Shown one piece after another: positions 5,737 to 12,589 of a DNA stretch of 13,834 nt. Source of the DNA: a bacterium UBA6115 (lineage in GTDB: Bacteria > Bacillota_A > Clostridia > Christensenellales > Aristaeellaceae). Position numbers and translations under genes: made by a program. The notes under the pieces are model-generated. The model was not told the origin of the DNA and searched no databases. It saw only the letters and a list, made by a program, of their open reading frames with translations. Location of the stretch: the NCBI GenBank assembly GCA_002428405.1, contig DIWD01000036.1:1-13834 (forward strand), in the 5' to 3' direction. How positions within the stretch are numbered: the first letter of the stretch is position 1; each line of letters starts with the position of its first letter.

Positions 5737-6870
5737 ATGATAGAGTATGGCTGGGCCAGGCGGGATGAGGAGGAAGAGCTGCTGGATTTTGCCAATTATG
5801 TGTTCAGCGCGGCTGATAAGCCTGTCGACTTCCGGCGTCTGCTGCCCAAGGTATACGAAAAGCCCGGTTTCTCCGAAATTTCCGTGGTCGCAAGGGAAGG
5901 CGGCCGCATCAAGGCGCTGGCGAACGCGGTTCATGGCGAACTGCGGGTCGGGGATGAAAAGCTCAGCTGGGGCTATGTCGGTACTGTCTGTGTCCATCCC
6001 TATATGCGCGGGCGCGGCATGATGAAGCGCGTTGTACCCATGGTGATGGACAGCTGCGCGCGCCAGGGCTGCCAGTTTATCGCACTCTCGGGCGAGCGTC
6101 AGCTGTACCGGCAGTTTGGTTTTGAGGATGCCGGATCGCTCCTGAGCCTGAACCTGACCAAAGCCAGCCTTTCTGCGGCGCGCAAGGGCGGCATATGGGA
6201 CAGCTTTCAGTTCGTCAAGCTGGAAGAGGCGGGAGAGGATGCGCTGGCTATGGCAGTCAGGCTGCACGCCGGGCTTGGGATGGCAGCCATCCGGGAGAAA
6301 CCGGAGTTCATCACTGTCCTGAAAAGCTGGCAGGGCCAGCCGTATGCCGTCATGAGGGAAGGGGAACCCTTCGGTTACCTGTATAGGGTAGGCGGCTGTA
6401 TACCTGAGTTCGCCTTGCAGGACAACGGCGCGGCGCCTTCTGTCTTCGCCTCCTTTTTGGAGCGGGAGGGCTTGGACGAGGCACAGGTTTCCCCCTGTCT
6501 TTTTGATATGCCGCGGTATACCGCCCTGTTTCAGGCATCCGATAGTTTTGAAATCAAACCTTCCTGCATGATCCGCGTTCTGGATTGGAAGGGCTTTATT
6601 GGAGCGTTGCTGAAACTGCAGGGCAGCATTGCCAGGCTGATTCCCGGCAAAGCGGTGCTGGCCATCGGGGAAGAGGCCAGGCTGCTCATCACTGTGGATG
6701 ATAAGGGGACCCAGGTGCAGGAAAGCAATCAGGAAGCGGATTTGAACCTGGATCCGCAGGCGGCGGTAAGGCTGCTGAGCCACCCGCTGTCTCAGACTCT
6801 GTATCCAGATCACCCGTTTGCGAATTGGTTTCCGCTGCCTTTCCAGTTTCCTAGGGCGGATATGTTCTGA
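5737..6870 (+). CDS. Eis-like GNAT family N-acetyltransferase with C-terminal extension
   Basis: This 377-residue cytoplasmic protein has an N-terminal GNAT fold at about 1-150. The acetyl-CoA loop is VCVHPYMRGRGMMKRVV at 84-100 (R-G-R-G at 91-94), followed by FIALSGERQLYRQFGFE at 114-130. The remaining 220 residues match the layout of Eis-type acetyltransferases: a second GNAT-like region at about 180-280, then a sterol-carrier-like C-terminal domain from about 285. Some family members acetylate aminoglycosides or protein lysines; the substrate here cannot be read from sequence. The ATG at 5737 has AGGAGG eight bases upstream. It is transcribed away from the minus-strand operon and is followed by a 127-base gap before the transporter gene, so it is probably a single-gene unit. 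Confidence 0.85.
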   Translation: MIEYGWARRDEEEELLDFANYVFSAADKPVDFRRLLPKVYEKPGFSEISVVAREGGRIKALANAVHGELRVGDEKLSWGYVGTVCVHPYMRGRGMMKRVVPMVMDSCARQGCQFIALSGERQLYRQFGFEDAGSLLSLNLTKASLSAARKGGIWDSFQFVKLEEAGEDALAMAVRLHAGLGMAAIREKPEFITVLKSWQGQPYAVMREGEPFGYLYRVGGCIPEFALQDNGAAPSVFASFLEREGLDEAQVSPCLFDMPRYTALFQASDSFEIKPSCMIRVLDWKGFIGALLKLQGSIARLIPGKAVLAIGEEARLLITVDDKGTQVQESNQEADLNLDPQAAVRLLSHPLSQTLYPDHPFANWFPLPFQFPRADMF

Positions 6871-6895
6871 CATTACGGGACAGTTTCATACATAG

Positions 6896-6908
6896 TGTTT
6901 TAAAAACA
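6896..6908. repeat. 13-base A/T palindrome TGTTTT-A-AAAACA
   Basis: TGTTTT at 6896-6901 mirrors AAAACA at 6903-6908 around a single A. It lies in the gap between the acetyltransferase and the transporter, about 44 bases upstream of the TATAAT at 6952. It may be an operator or a bent A/T tract; nothing shows use. Confidence 0.3.
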
Positions 6909-6920
6909 ACAATCAGTAGT

Positions 6921-6956
6921 TTATAGGGATGCGCCTGTTCCGCGCATCCTGTATAA
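6921..6956. repeat. Long inverted repeat abutting the transporter -10 box
   Basis: GGATGCGC (6927-6934) and GCGCATCC (6942-6949) are perfect reverse complements around the loop CTGTTCC. The stem extends outward with TTATA (6921-6925) against TATAA (6952-6956), with small bulges between. The right outer arm is part of the TATAAT at 6952-6957. As DNA it could be an operator over the promoter. As RNA it could be a weak terminator for the acetyltransferase gene, although the tract after it (TTCTTTCC) is a poor U-run. Confidence 0.6.
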
Positions 6957-6957
6957 T
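6952..6957 (+). promoter_or_regulatory. Candidate -10 box for the MMPL transporter unit
   Basis: A perfect TATAAT lies 40 bases upstream of the ATG at 6998. The 17-base-spaced position upstream (6929-6934) reads ATGCGC, which is not a recognisable -35, so an activator or an extended contact would be needed. Confidence 0.4.
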
Positions 6958-6997
6958 TCTTTCCAGCGCCCTGCGATGGCCCGGCGCCGGAGGGAAC

Positions 6998-9037
6998 ATG
7001 ATACGATTCAGCGAAAGCGTTATCAGGCACCGGAACCTTATTATCATATTGACATTGGTTTTATGCGCGGTCAGCCTGTTTGCCATGCAGCAGGTAGAAG
7101 TCAGCTATGACATGAGCGCATACCTTCCCCCTGATGCGCCGACCCGGCAGGCGCTCAACCTCCTGACTTCCCCAATGCCCAACCTGCAGCTGTACCTGCC
7201 CGGGGTCAGTCCGGCGGACTCACTGGAAGAGAAGGAAACCCTGGAAGGGATAAAGGGCGTTCTGGATGTTATCTGGCTGGATGATTCGATGGACCTGCGC
7301 GGCGTTCCCTTTGAAGCCGTCTCCTCTGACACCGTGTCACCGTATTACAGCGACGGACCGCTTTTTCAGCTGACACTGGATGAAAAAACGCAAAGCGATA
7401 CTGTGCTGACCATCAAGGAACGTTATCCCGATGGCATGATGAAGGGGACCGCGGTCGACAGTGCGCAGCAAATCAACGGCACCATGCCGCAGGTTGCCTC
7501 CATCATGCTCTATGTGCTGCCGCTGTGCCTGCTGATCCTCATCCTGGCGACCCGGCACTGGGTGGAGCCGCTCCTGTTCCTTATCGCCATCGGCGCCGCC
7601 ATCCTGCTAAACGAAGGCAGCAACATTTTCCTCGGAAGGATCTCATATATCACCCGCGCCTGCGCTGCCCTGCTTCAGCTGGCGGTTTCAATTGATTACG
7701 CCATCTTCCTTTTGCAGCGGTTCAATGAACTGCGGGATGAAGGGATGCCGCCTGAGGAAGCGATGAAGCAGGCGATGCGAAAGGCGGCCTCCTCGATCGC
7801 CGCCAGCGCGCTTACGACGGTGTTTGGCTTTCTGGCTTTGATCCTCATGGATTTTTCGCTCGGGAAAGACATGGGCCTTGTGCTCGCAAAAGGCGTGCTG
7901 CTAAGCTTCCTGAGCGTCATGGTCCTCCTGCCGGCGGCCGCCATTGCCAGTGTGAAATGGATCGACAGGACGCTGCACCGCAGCTTCATGCCTTCTTTCA
8001 AGCGTACAAGCCGCCTGGTTTTGCGTTTTGCCGCGCCGCTTGCGGTGATTGTCATCCTCGTGCTGCCCTTGGCTTATATCGCCCAGCGTCAAAACGTCTT
8101 CCTTTACGGGAGCGGCGGGATGCACAGCCCGGACTCTCTGCTTAGGCTTGAGCAAAACGAGATTGAGGAACGTTTTGGCAGCGGGCGCATGATGCTTGTC
8201 CTGGTTCCCTCCGGTGACAGGGGAAGGGAGGCGGCAATGGGCAAGGCGCTGCAGGAAGTGCCGGAGGTACGCAGTGTCATGTCCTATGCGGATACTGTTT
8301 CCCCCTATATTCCGCCTGAAGTGCTGGATCAAGAGGCTTCCAAAGCTTTTTATCAGGACGGCTATGCCCGGTTTATTCTCAATGTGGAGATAGCAGACGA
8401 GGGTGAAATGGCGTTTCGGATTGTTGACAGGCTGAAAGAAACAGCGGAGGCCTATTATCCGGGCAAGACGCACCTGCTGGGGGAAAGCGCGGTCAATTAT
8501 GACCTGATGAAAACCATTACCGGTGACAGTCTCAAGGTACTGCTGGCAGGACTTTTCTCCATCGGCCTGGTACTGATGATTTCCTTCCGGAGCTTTTCCA
8601 TACCCTTGATTCTGCTGCTTGTGATCCAGGGGTCTATCTGGCTGAATATGGGACTGCCCTATTTCCAGGGAAGCCATCTGAATTACATCGGTTATCTGAT
8701 TGTGTCCTCCGTGCAGCTGGGCGCAACGGTGGACTACGGCATCCTTCTGTCCCAGCGCTACCTGGAAGGAAGGCGGACAATGCCGCCCAGGGAGGCGGCA
8801 GCCTGGGCGCTTGCGGTGTCCGCCGGTTCCATACTGCCCCCCGCGATGATCCTGACCCTGGCAGGCACTATCCTGGGCATGATGGTGAGTGGAAACGGCA
8901 TCATCAGCGAAATGGGTGTCATCATCGGCCGCGGCGCAGCGATTTCCTGCGGCATGGTGCTGCTGGTGTTGCCGCATATCCTGGTTTGGTGCGATGGTCT
9001 CATTAAAAGGACGACGCTGAAAAGCGGGAAGGAATAA
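6998..9037 (+). CDS. MMPL / RND-superfamily membrane transporter
   Basis: This 679-residue protein has the internal two-fold plan of MMPL transporters. Each half has one helix (about 13-30; 340-362), an extracytoplasmic domain (31-165; 363-508), then five helices (about 168-186, 190-212, 220-240, 265-288, 295-318; and 511-680). The paired acid-aromatic motifs that carry protons in this superfamily are visible as SIDYAIFLLQR (231-241) and ATVDYGILLSQR (576-587). The periplasmic-type loops are small, so the protein is closer to the SecDF/hydrophobe-exporter style than to large mycobacterial MmpLs. Substrates of such Clostridial proteins are unknown; lipids or drugs are usual guesses. The ATG at 6998 has GGAGGG directly upstream. 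An ATG at 6929 is in frame but lies upstream of the -10 box and adds 23 non-homologous residues. The next gene starts two bases after the stop. Confidence 0.9.
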   Translation: MIRFSESVIRHRNLIIILTLVLCAVSLFAMQQVEVSYDMSAYLPPDAPTRQALNLLTSPMPNLQLYLPGVSPADSLEEKETLEGIKGVLDVIWLDDSMDLRGVPFEAVSSDTVSPYYSDGPLFQLTLDEKTQSDTVLTIKERYPDGMMKGTAVDSAQQINGTMPQVASIMLYVLPLCLLILILATRHWVEPLLFLIAIGAAILLNEGSNIFLGRISYITRACAALLQLAVSIDYAIFLLQRFNELRDEGMPPEEAMKQAMRKAASSIAASALTTVFGFLALILMDFSLGKDMGLVLAKGVLLSFLSVMVLLPAAAIASVKWIDRTLHRSFMPSFKRTSRLVLRFAAPLAVIVILVLPLAYIAQRQNVFLYGSGGMHSPDSLLRLEQNEIEERFGSGRMMLVLVPSGDRGREAAMGKALQEVPEVRSVMSYADTVSPYIPPEVLDQEASKAFYQDGYARFILNVEIADEGEMAFRIVDRLKETAEAYYPGKTHLLGESAVNYDLMKTITGDSLKVLLAGLFSIGLVLMISFRSFSIPLILLLVIQGSIWLNMGLPYFQGSHLNYIGYLIVSSVQLGATVDYGILLSQRYLEGRRTMPPREAAAWALAVSAGSILPPAMILTLAGTILGMMVSGNGIISEMGVIIGRGAAISCGMVLLVLPHILVWCDGLIKRTTLKSGKE

Positions 9038-9039
9038 TA

Positions 9040-9957
9040 ATGAAAAGAAAGCTGCTCATAGCCCTTTTCTGCCTGCTGCTTATTTCAGGCATTTTAACAA
9101 ACGCCCTGGGGGAAGCGCTGAAGGATGAAGTGGTGTATGCCCGCCTTTCGCAGACGGGTGAGACCGGGACGGTCTATATCGTCAATTCCTTTGAGGCGCA
9201 GGGCAGGGAAGAAGTTGCCGACTGGGGGGATTACTCAGAAGTCTTTCCCCTTGATGATCCGGAAGAATTTCTTTATTCAGACGGACTGGCGCGGTTTGTC
9301 ATGCAGGAGGGCCGCTTTCATTACCAGGGCACAATGAAAACAAGGCGCCTGCCCTGGGAAATCCGGCTGGAGTATCTTCTGGACGGCCAGCCTGTCAGCC
9401 CGGAAGCGCTCTCTGGTGCCCATGGCCGCCTTGAAATCAGCCTGGATGTTCAGCTTATCGAAGATATGCGTGTCTATGCTGACAGCATCACGCTGCAGAT
9501 AACCCTTACACTGGACGGGGATAAGTGCCTGAATATCATCTCTGACCGGGCCACCCAGGCCGTCAGCGGCGGAGACCGGGTGATCAGCTTCGTGATCCTG
9601 CCCGGGCAAGGTGCGAACTACCTCATCACAGCCGACGTAAGGGATTTTTCCATGCCCGGCATCCAGGCGGCCGGGGTGCGCATTTCGATGGATGAGCAGA
9701 TGTATGTGTCCGCCGCGCGGCGCGCGCTGGCGGGTTCTCCCCTGGAGTCAGCCGTTAGCGGGATCATGGGGAACTTCATCGCCGGCATGCAGGGCGCGGC
9801 CCCAGTCTCCTTCGCCGACAGCCGCAACGCTGTACGTTCCTTGCAGTTTGTCCTGATGGGGGAGGGGATCAATGCATTGCCGGAATACCAGGATCAGGAG
9901 GAAGCGCCGCGGGAAGAGAATTTCTGGGACCGTGTCCTGCGTTTGTTTGGTATTTGA
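9040..9957 (+). CDS. Secreted protein of unknown function paired with the MMPL transporter
   Basis: This 305-residue protein has a clear signal peptide (MKRK, hydrophobic 5-22, then NALG-EA) and no later membrane segment, so it should act outside the membrane. The mature N-terminus KDEVVYARLSQTGETGTVYIVNSFE (28-52), followed by a region with LPWEIRLEYLLDGQPVSPEALSGAHGRLEI (104-133), resembles the opening of extracytoplasmic domains in YhgE/Pip-type and related Firmicute membrane proteins. That resemblance is from memory and uncertain. The end is an acidic linker (283-294) and an amphipathic FWDRVLRLFGI tail that might touch the membrane. The gene starts two bases after the transporter stop, with AAGGAAT upstream. 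Tight pairing suggests a transporter accessory or substrate-handling partner. Confidence 0.72.
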   Translation: MKRKLLIALFCLLLISGILTNALGEALKDEVVYARLSQTGETGTVYIVNSFEAQGREEVADWGDYSEVFPLDDPEEFLYSDGLARFVMQEGRFHYQGTMKTRRLPWEIRLEYLLDGQPVSPEALSGAHGRLEISLDVQLIEDMRVYADSITLQITLTLDGDKCLNIISDRATQAVSGGDRVISFVILPGQGANYLITADVRDFSMPGIQAAGVRISMDEQMYVSAARRALAGSPLESAVSGIMGNFIAGMQGAAPVSFADSRNAVRSLQFVLMGEGINALPEYQDQEEAPREENFWDRVLRLFGI

Positions 9958-9992
9958 TTTTTCTGATCCAATCCTGCCGCAATGCAATATAT

Positions 9993-10022
9993 CTCATGCC
10001 TCATGCGTTGGATGGGTATAAT
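9993..10022 (+). promoter_or_regulatory. Candidate promoter region of the sigma factor operon
   Basis: A perfect TATAAT lies at 10017-10022, 12 bases before AGGAGG. No good -35 is seen at the usual spacing. Just upstream is an exact tandem of the 7-mer CTCATGC (9993-9999 and 10000-10006), which covers the -35 position and could be a protein-binding direct repeat. No clear ECF-type GGAAC/CGTC pair is visible. Confidence 0.4.
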
Positions 10023-10050
10023 CCTATCCTGACAGGAGGAAAGCTGGTGC

Positions 10051-10623
10051 ATGAGTTCAGAACATCAGAATCGTGTCCTGCGTTTTGAGCAGCTGGCGGC
10101 GCCGCTTGAAAGGCAGGTTTATTTTACTTGCCTGAACATGATGGGCGGCCATGAAGACGCAGAGGACTGCGCGCAGGAGACAATGGTGCGTGCCTTCCGC
10201 AAGCTCGACAGCTTTCGGGGAGATTCGAAGTTCTCCACTTGGCTGCACGCCATCGCCGCACATGTCTGCCTGGACGCACTTAGGAAAAGGAAGCAAACCT
10301 ATTCCCTGGAGATGATGCGTGAAAGCGGCTGGGATGTGCCGGACACAGCGCCGGATTTGTACCTTCAGATGGAAACGAAGGAGCGCCGCCAAAAGCTCAG
10401 GTCAGCCATCGCGCTTCTTCCCCCGGAGTTCCGCGCCCCGCAGGTCCTGGTCGACCTGCAGGGGCTTTCATACCAGGAAACAGCAAAGGCGCTGGGACTG
10501 CCTTTGGGCACGGTAAAAAGCCGGGTAAACCGCGCTCGGCAGGCACTGATGAAAATCTTGCTGGACAGCGGGGAACTTTCTGGATCCAATGGCCGTCTGA
10601 ATGATGAAAGGAGGGGTGATTGA
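10051..10623 (+). CDS. ECF-type RNA polymerase sigma factor
   Basis: This is a 190-residue group IV sigma factor with only regions 2 and 4. Region 2 spans about 12-80: a DAEDCAQETMVRAFRKLDSFRG core at 36-57, then KFSTWLHAIAAHVCLDALRKRK, the -10 recognition part. A short linker follows (82-110). Region 4 is at about 112-168, with AIALLPPEFRAPQVLVDLQGLSYQETAKALGLPLGTVKSRVNRARQAL forming the helix-turn-helix. ECF factors turn on small regulons when a membrane anti-sigma factor releases them. The ATG at 10051 has AGGAGG 11 bases upstream, which is a slightly long spacing. The gene is followed with one base of overlap by its likely anti-sigma factor. The C-terminal 20 residues are polar and dispensable-looking. 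Confidence 0.93.
   Translation: MSSEHQNRVLRFEQLAAPLERQVYFTCLNMMGGHEDAEDCAQETMVRAFRKLDSFRGDSKFSTWLHAIAAHVCLDALRKRKQTYSLEMMRESGWDVPDTAPDLYLQMETKERRQKLRSAIALLPPEFRAPQVLVDLQGLSYQETAKALGLPLGTVKSRVNRARQALMKILLDSGELSGSNGRLNDERRGD
10609..10614 (+). promoter_or_regulatory. Shine-Dalgarno deciding the anti-sigma start
   Basis: AGGAGG lies 8 bases before ATG at 10623 but only 5 bases before the in-frame TTG at 10620. The ATG, overlapping the sigma stop as TGATG, is the better start. Confidence 0.7.
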
Positions 10624-11768
10624 TGGATTGCAAGCATTTTGAATCCCTCCTTGATGGCTACCTTGAAGGCACGCTGGACGAAAGCGCGAGGCTGAATGCG
10701 GAAGAACACCTGCGTACCTGCCCCGCCTGCCGCATGCGCCTGAAGGTGGCTGAAGACTGCCGGACCCTGAATGAAGAGGACGAGGTACCCGTCAGCTTTT
10801 CAGAGGGCTACCGGGAGCGGATCATGAAGGAGGAGACGATCCCCGTGAAGAAGAACTTCCCCAAAATCACCCGATGGCTTGCTGTCGCGGCCGCCCTGGT
10901 CTTTGTCGCCGGCGGCACTTTCCTGGCGGGTCAGAACCGAAGAAACAGCACCCCGGAGTCCGCAAAGATACCTGAGGGCAGCTACGCGATGGAGGATACC
11001 GCCAGCGTGCGCGGACTGGGAAATGTATACGCCCCTGCCCCAGCTAATGATTACAGCTTCAGCGCGGCTGAAAAACAGGCGGCCGGTGATGAACAAGTCG
11101 AAAAAATCATCCGCACTGTACGAGTGGAGCTGTCCACCCGCAGCTTTGACGGAGACTATGCCATGATCCGTCAAGCCCTCCTGACATCGGGAGGAAGGAT
11201 TCAGGAAGCAAACCTCTACATCGGATACGGCAACCTGCGCACCGCCTACATGACGCTGCGCGTGCCTGTCGCAAAGCTGGATACCCTGACCGCGTCGGTC
11301 AAGGATGTTGGCCGCCTGGTTTCCTTCAGCGAAACAGCGGAGGATGTCAGCGAACAGTACGCCGATACGTCCATGCGGCTGAAGACCCAGCAGACCAAGA
11401 TGGAACGGCTTCAGGCCCTTCTGGCCAAGGCCGAAAGCGTGGAAGACCTGATTGCCATTGAAAATGGCATTTCCGACACCCAGTACGAGATCGACCGGCT
11501 GACCGGCCTGCTGCTGGGCATGGACAGCAAGGTGGACTATTCCACCCTGAACATCACCCTCAATGAGCTCAGCGCGGCGGAAACCTCCCAGGACAAGGAA
11601 GAGACCCTGCTGGAGCGCATTAAAAACGGCATAGCCGCAGCCTGGGAGAATTTCACTTACATCCTCAGCGACCTGGCGGTCTTCCTGACAGTCGTATTGC
11701 CCTACCTGGCTGCCCTTACCATCCTCATTCTGGTTATCAGGTTCATCATTAAAAGGAGAAAGAAATGA
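10623..11768 (+). CDS. Transmembrane anti-sigma factor: zinc-finger domain fused to DUF4349
   Basis: This is a 381-residue protein. Residues 1-45 are a ZAS anti-sigma domain: C3, H5, then H29-x3-C33-x2-C36, in the usual position to bind zinc and clamp the sigma factor. A linker leads to a membrane helix at about 84-103. The extracytoplasmic part has a Ser/Pro-rich stretch (108-150) and a DUF4349 domain from about 157. The domain contains VRVELSTRSFDGDYAMI, LRVPVAKLDTL and a long helical region (240-300) likely to form a coiled coil, and ends with a second helix at about 349-375 and KRRKK inside. Two membrane passes place the N-terminus and C-terminus both in the cytoplasm. DUF4349 function is not established; here it is in the right place to be the sensor. 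The next gene overlaps by 4 bases (ATGA). Confidence 0.87.
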   Translation: MDCKHFESLLDGYLEGTLDESARLNAEEHLRTCPACRMRLKVAEDCRTLNEEDEVPVSFSEGYRERIMKEETIPVKKNFPKITRWLAVAAALVFVAGGTFLAGQNRRNSTPESAKIPEGSYAMEDTASVRGLGNVYAPAPANDYSFSAAEKQAAGDEQVEKIIRTVRVELSTRSFDGDYAMIRQALLTSGGRIQEANLYIGYGNLRTAYMTLRVPVAKLDTLTASVKDVGRLVSFSETAEDVSEQYADTSMRLKTQQTKMERLQALLAKAESVEDLIAIENGISDTQYEIDRLTGLLLGMDSKVDYSTLNITLNELSAAETSQDKEETLLERIKNGIAAAWENFTYILSDLAVFLTVVLPYLAALTILILVIRFIIKRRKK

Positions 11769-12475
11769 AAAAACTCATCATTGCCCTGTTTGCCCTTGTC
11801 GTCGCCCTCTCACTGACTATTCCCGGGCTTGCGGAGGATGACACGTCCAGGCTGATTGTCACCGGCACTGCCACGATCTCCCTTCCGGCGGATTCGGCCA
11901 CCATTGAAATCGGCGCGCAGACCCGCGGGCGCACTGTCGCAGAGGCCCATCAGGAAAACGCACGCATCATGGAAGACGTTATCCGCGAAATGGAAAAGTT
12001 CGGCGTTTTAAAGGATGACATCCGCACCAGCCAGTTTTATGTCTACTTTGAACAAAATGACAACATGTACAGCGCTGCTGAGAACCTGATCGGCGGCAGC
12101 TATACCGTGACGAATATGGTGTTCATCACCATCCGCGACATCTCCCGTGTATCTGAAGCCATTGATGCGGCGGCTTCCGTTGGCGCCAATAACATCTACA
12201 ACCTGACCTTCCAGTCCTCCAAAAGCACCGAAGGCTACAACCAGGCGCTGAAGCGCGCAGTGGAGGACGCAAGGGCCAAGGCGCTGGTCCTGGCGGAAGC
12301 TTCGGGAAAAACCCTGGGGGACATCATCCTGATTGAATCCAATGACACCTATGGTGCTCCTTACGGTATTCAGAACCGCGCGGACTTTGCCGGCGATGCC
12401 GCTGTGAGCACGCCGATCCTTTCCGGCGATGTGTCCATCAGCGCGTATGTGACCCTCACATTTGCCCTTCAATAA
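11765..12475 (+). CDS. Secreted SIMPL-domain (DUF541) protein
   Basis: This is a 236-residue exported protein. The signal peptide is at 1-23 (MKK, hydrophobic core, GLA before EDD). The SIMPL/DUF541 domain fills the rest: RLIVTGTATISLPADSATIEIGAQTRG at 29-55, DIRTSQFYVYFEQ at 85-97, VTNMVFITIRDISRVSEAIDAAASVGANNIYNLTF at 115-149, and EDARAKALVLAEASGKTLGDI at 167-187, ending with VSISAYVTLTF. Known relatives are Brucella BP26 and human SIMPL; bacterial members form oligomeric rings or channels in the envelope and are linked to stress, but the mechanism is unclear. It ends 12 bases before a strong terminator. The ATG at 11765 overlaps the anti-sigma stop and has AGGAG six bases upstream, inside the anti-sigma tail. 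It is likely a partner or output of the sigma system. Confidence 0.9.
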   Translation: MKKLIIALFALVVALSLTIPGLAEDDTSRLIVTGTATISLPADSATIEIGAQTRGRTVAEAHQENARIMEDVIREMEKFGVLKDDIRTSQFYVYFEQNDNMYSAAENLIGGSYTVTNMVFITIRDISRVSEAIDAAASVGANNIYNLTFQSSKSTEGYNQALKRAVEDARAKALVLAEASGKTLGDIILIESNDTYGAPYGIQNRADFAGDAAVSTPILSGDVSISAYVTLTFALQ

Positions 12476-12489
12476 GCTCTCAGGCTTCC

Positions 12490-12521
12490 AGAGCGCCGGG
12501 TTTTTACCCGGTGCTCTTTTT
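12490..12521 (+). terminator. Strong intrinsic terminator after the sigma/SIMPL operon
   Basis: The stem AGAGCGCCGGGT (12490-12501) pairs over all 12 positions with ACCCGGTGCTCT (12506-12517), with one G-U pair and a TTTT loop. It is followed by a run of T to 12521. Confidence 0.95.
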
Positions 12522-12530
12522 GTACAGGGT

Positions 12531-12559
12531 TTGAGTAGCGCATTGGCCTGTGATATAAT
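12531..12559 (+). promoter_or_regulatory. Sigma-A promoter with extended -10 for the acetyltransferase/hydrolase pair
   Basis: TTGAGT (12531-12536) and TATAAT (12554-12559) are 17 bases apart, and TG at 12551-12552 gives an extended -10. The predicted start is near 12566, giving a leader of about 24 bases. Confidence 0.82.
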
Positions 12560-12578
12560 CGCCCATGAAATCTGCGGC

Positions 12579-12584
12579 GGGAGG
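12579..12584 (+). promoter_or_regulatory. Shine-Dalgarno for the TTG start at 12590
   Basis: GGGAGG lies 5 bases before TTG at 12590. No ATG or GTG in the same frame lies near, so the site decides a TTG start. Confidence 0.7.
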
Positions 12585-12589
12585 CGTGC

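Noticed and set aside
5677..6873. 398-codon minus-strand frame
   Set aside because: It mirrors the Eis-like acetyltransferase, which has AGGAGG and GNAT motifs. The antisense product is Gln/Arg/His-rich and domain-free.
6929..6997. Longer MMPL start at ATG 6929
   Set aside because: It lies upstream of the TATAAT at 6952, has no ribosome site, and adds residues unlike an MMPL N-terminus, whereas ATG 6998 has GGAGGG.
7901..8977. 358-codon minus-strand frame
   Set aside because: Antisense to the MMPL transporter. Low-complexity His/Gln content marks it as a shadow.
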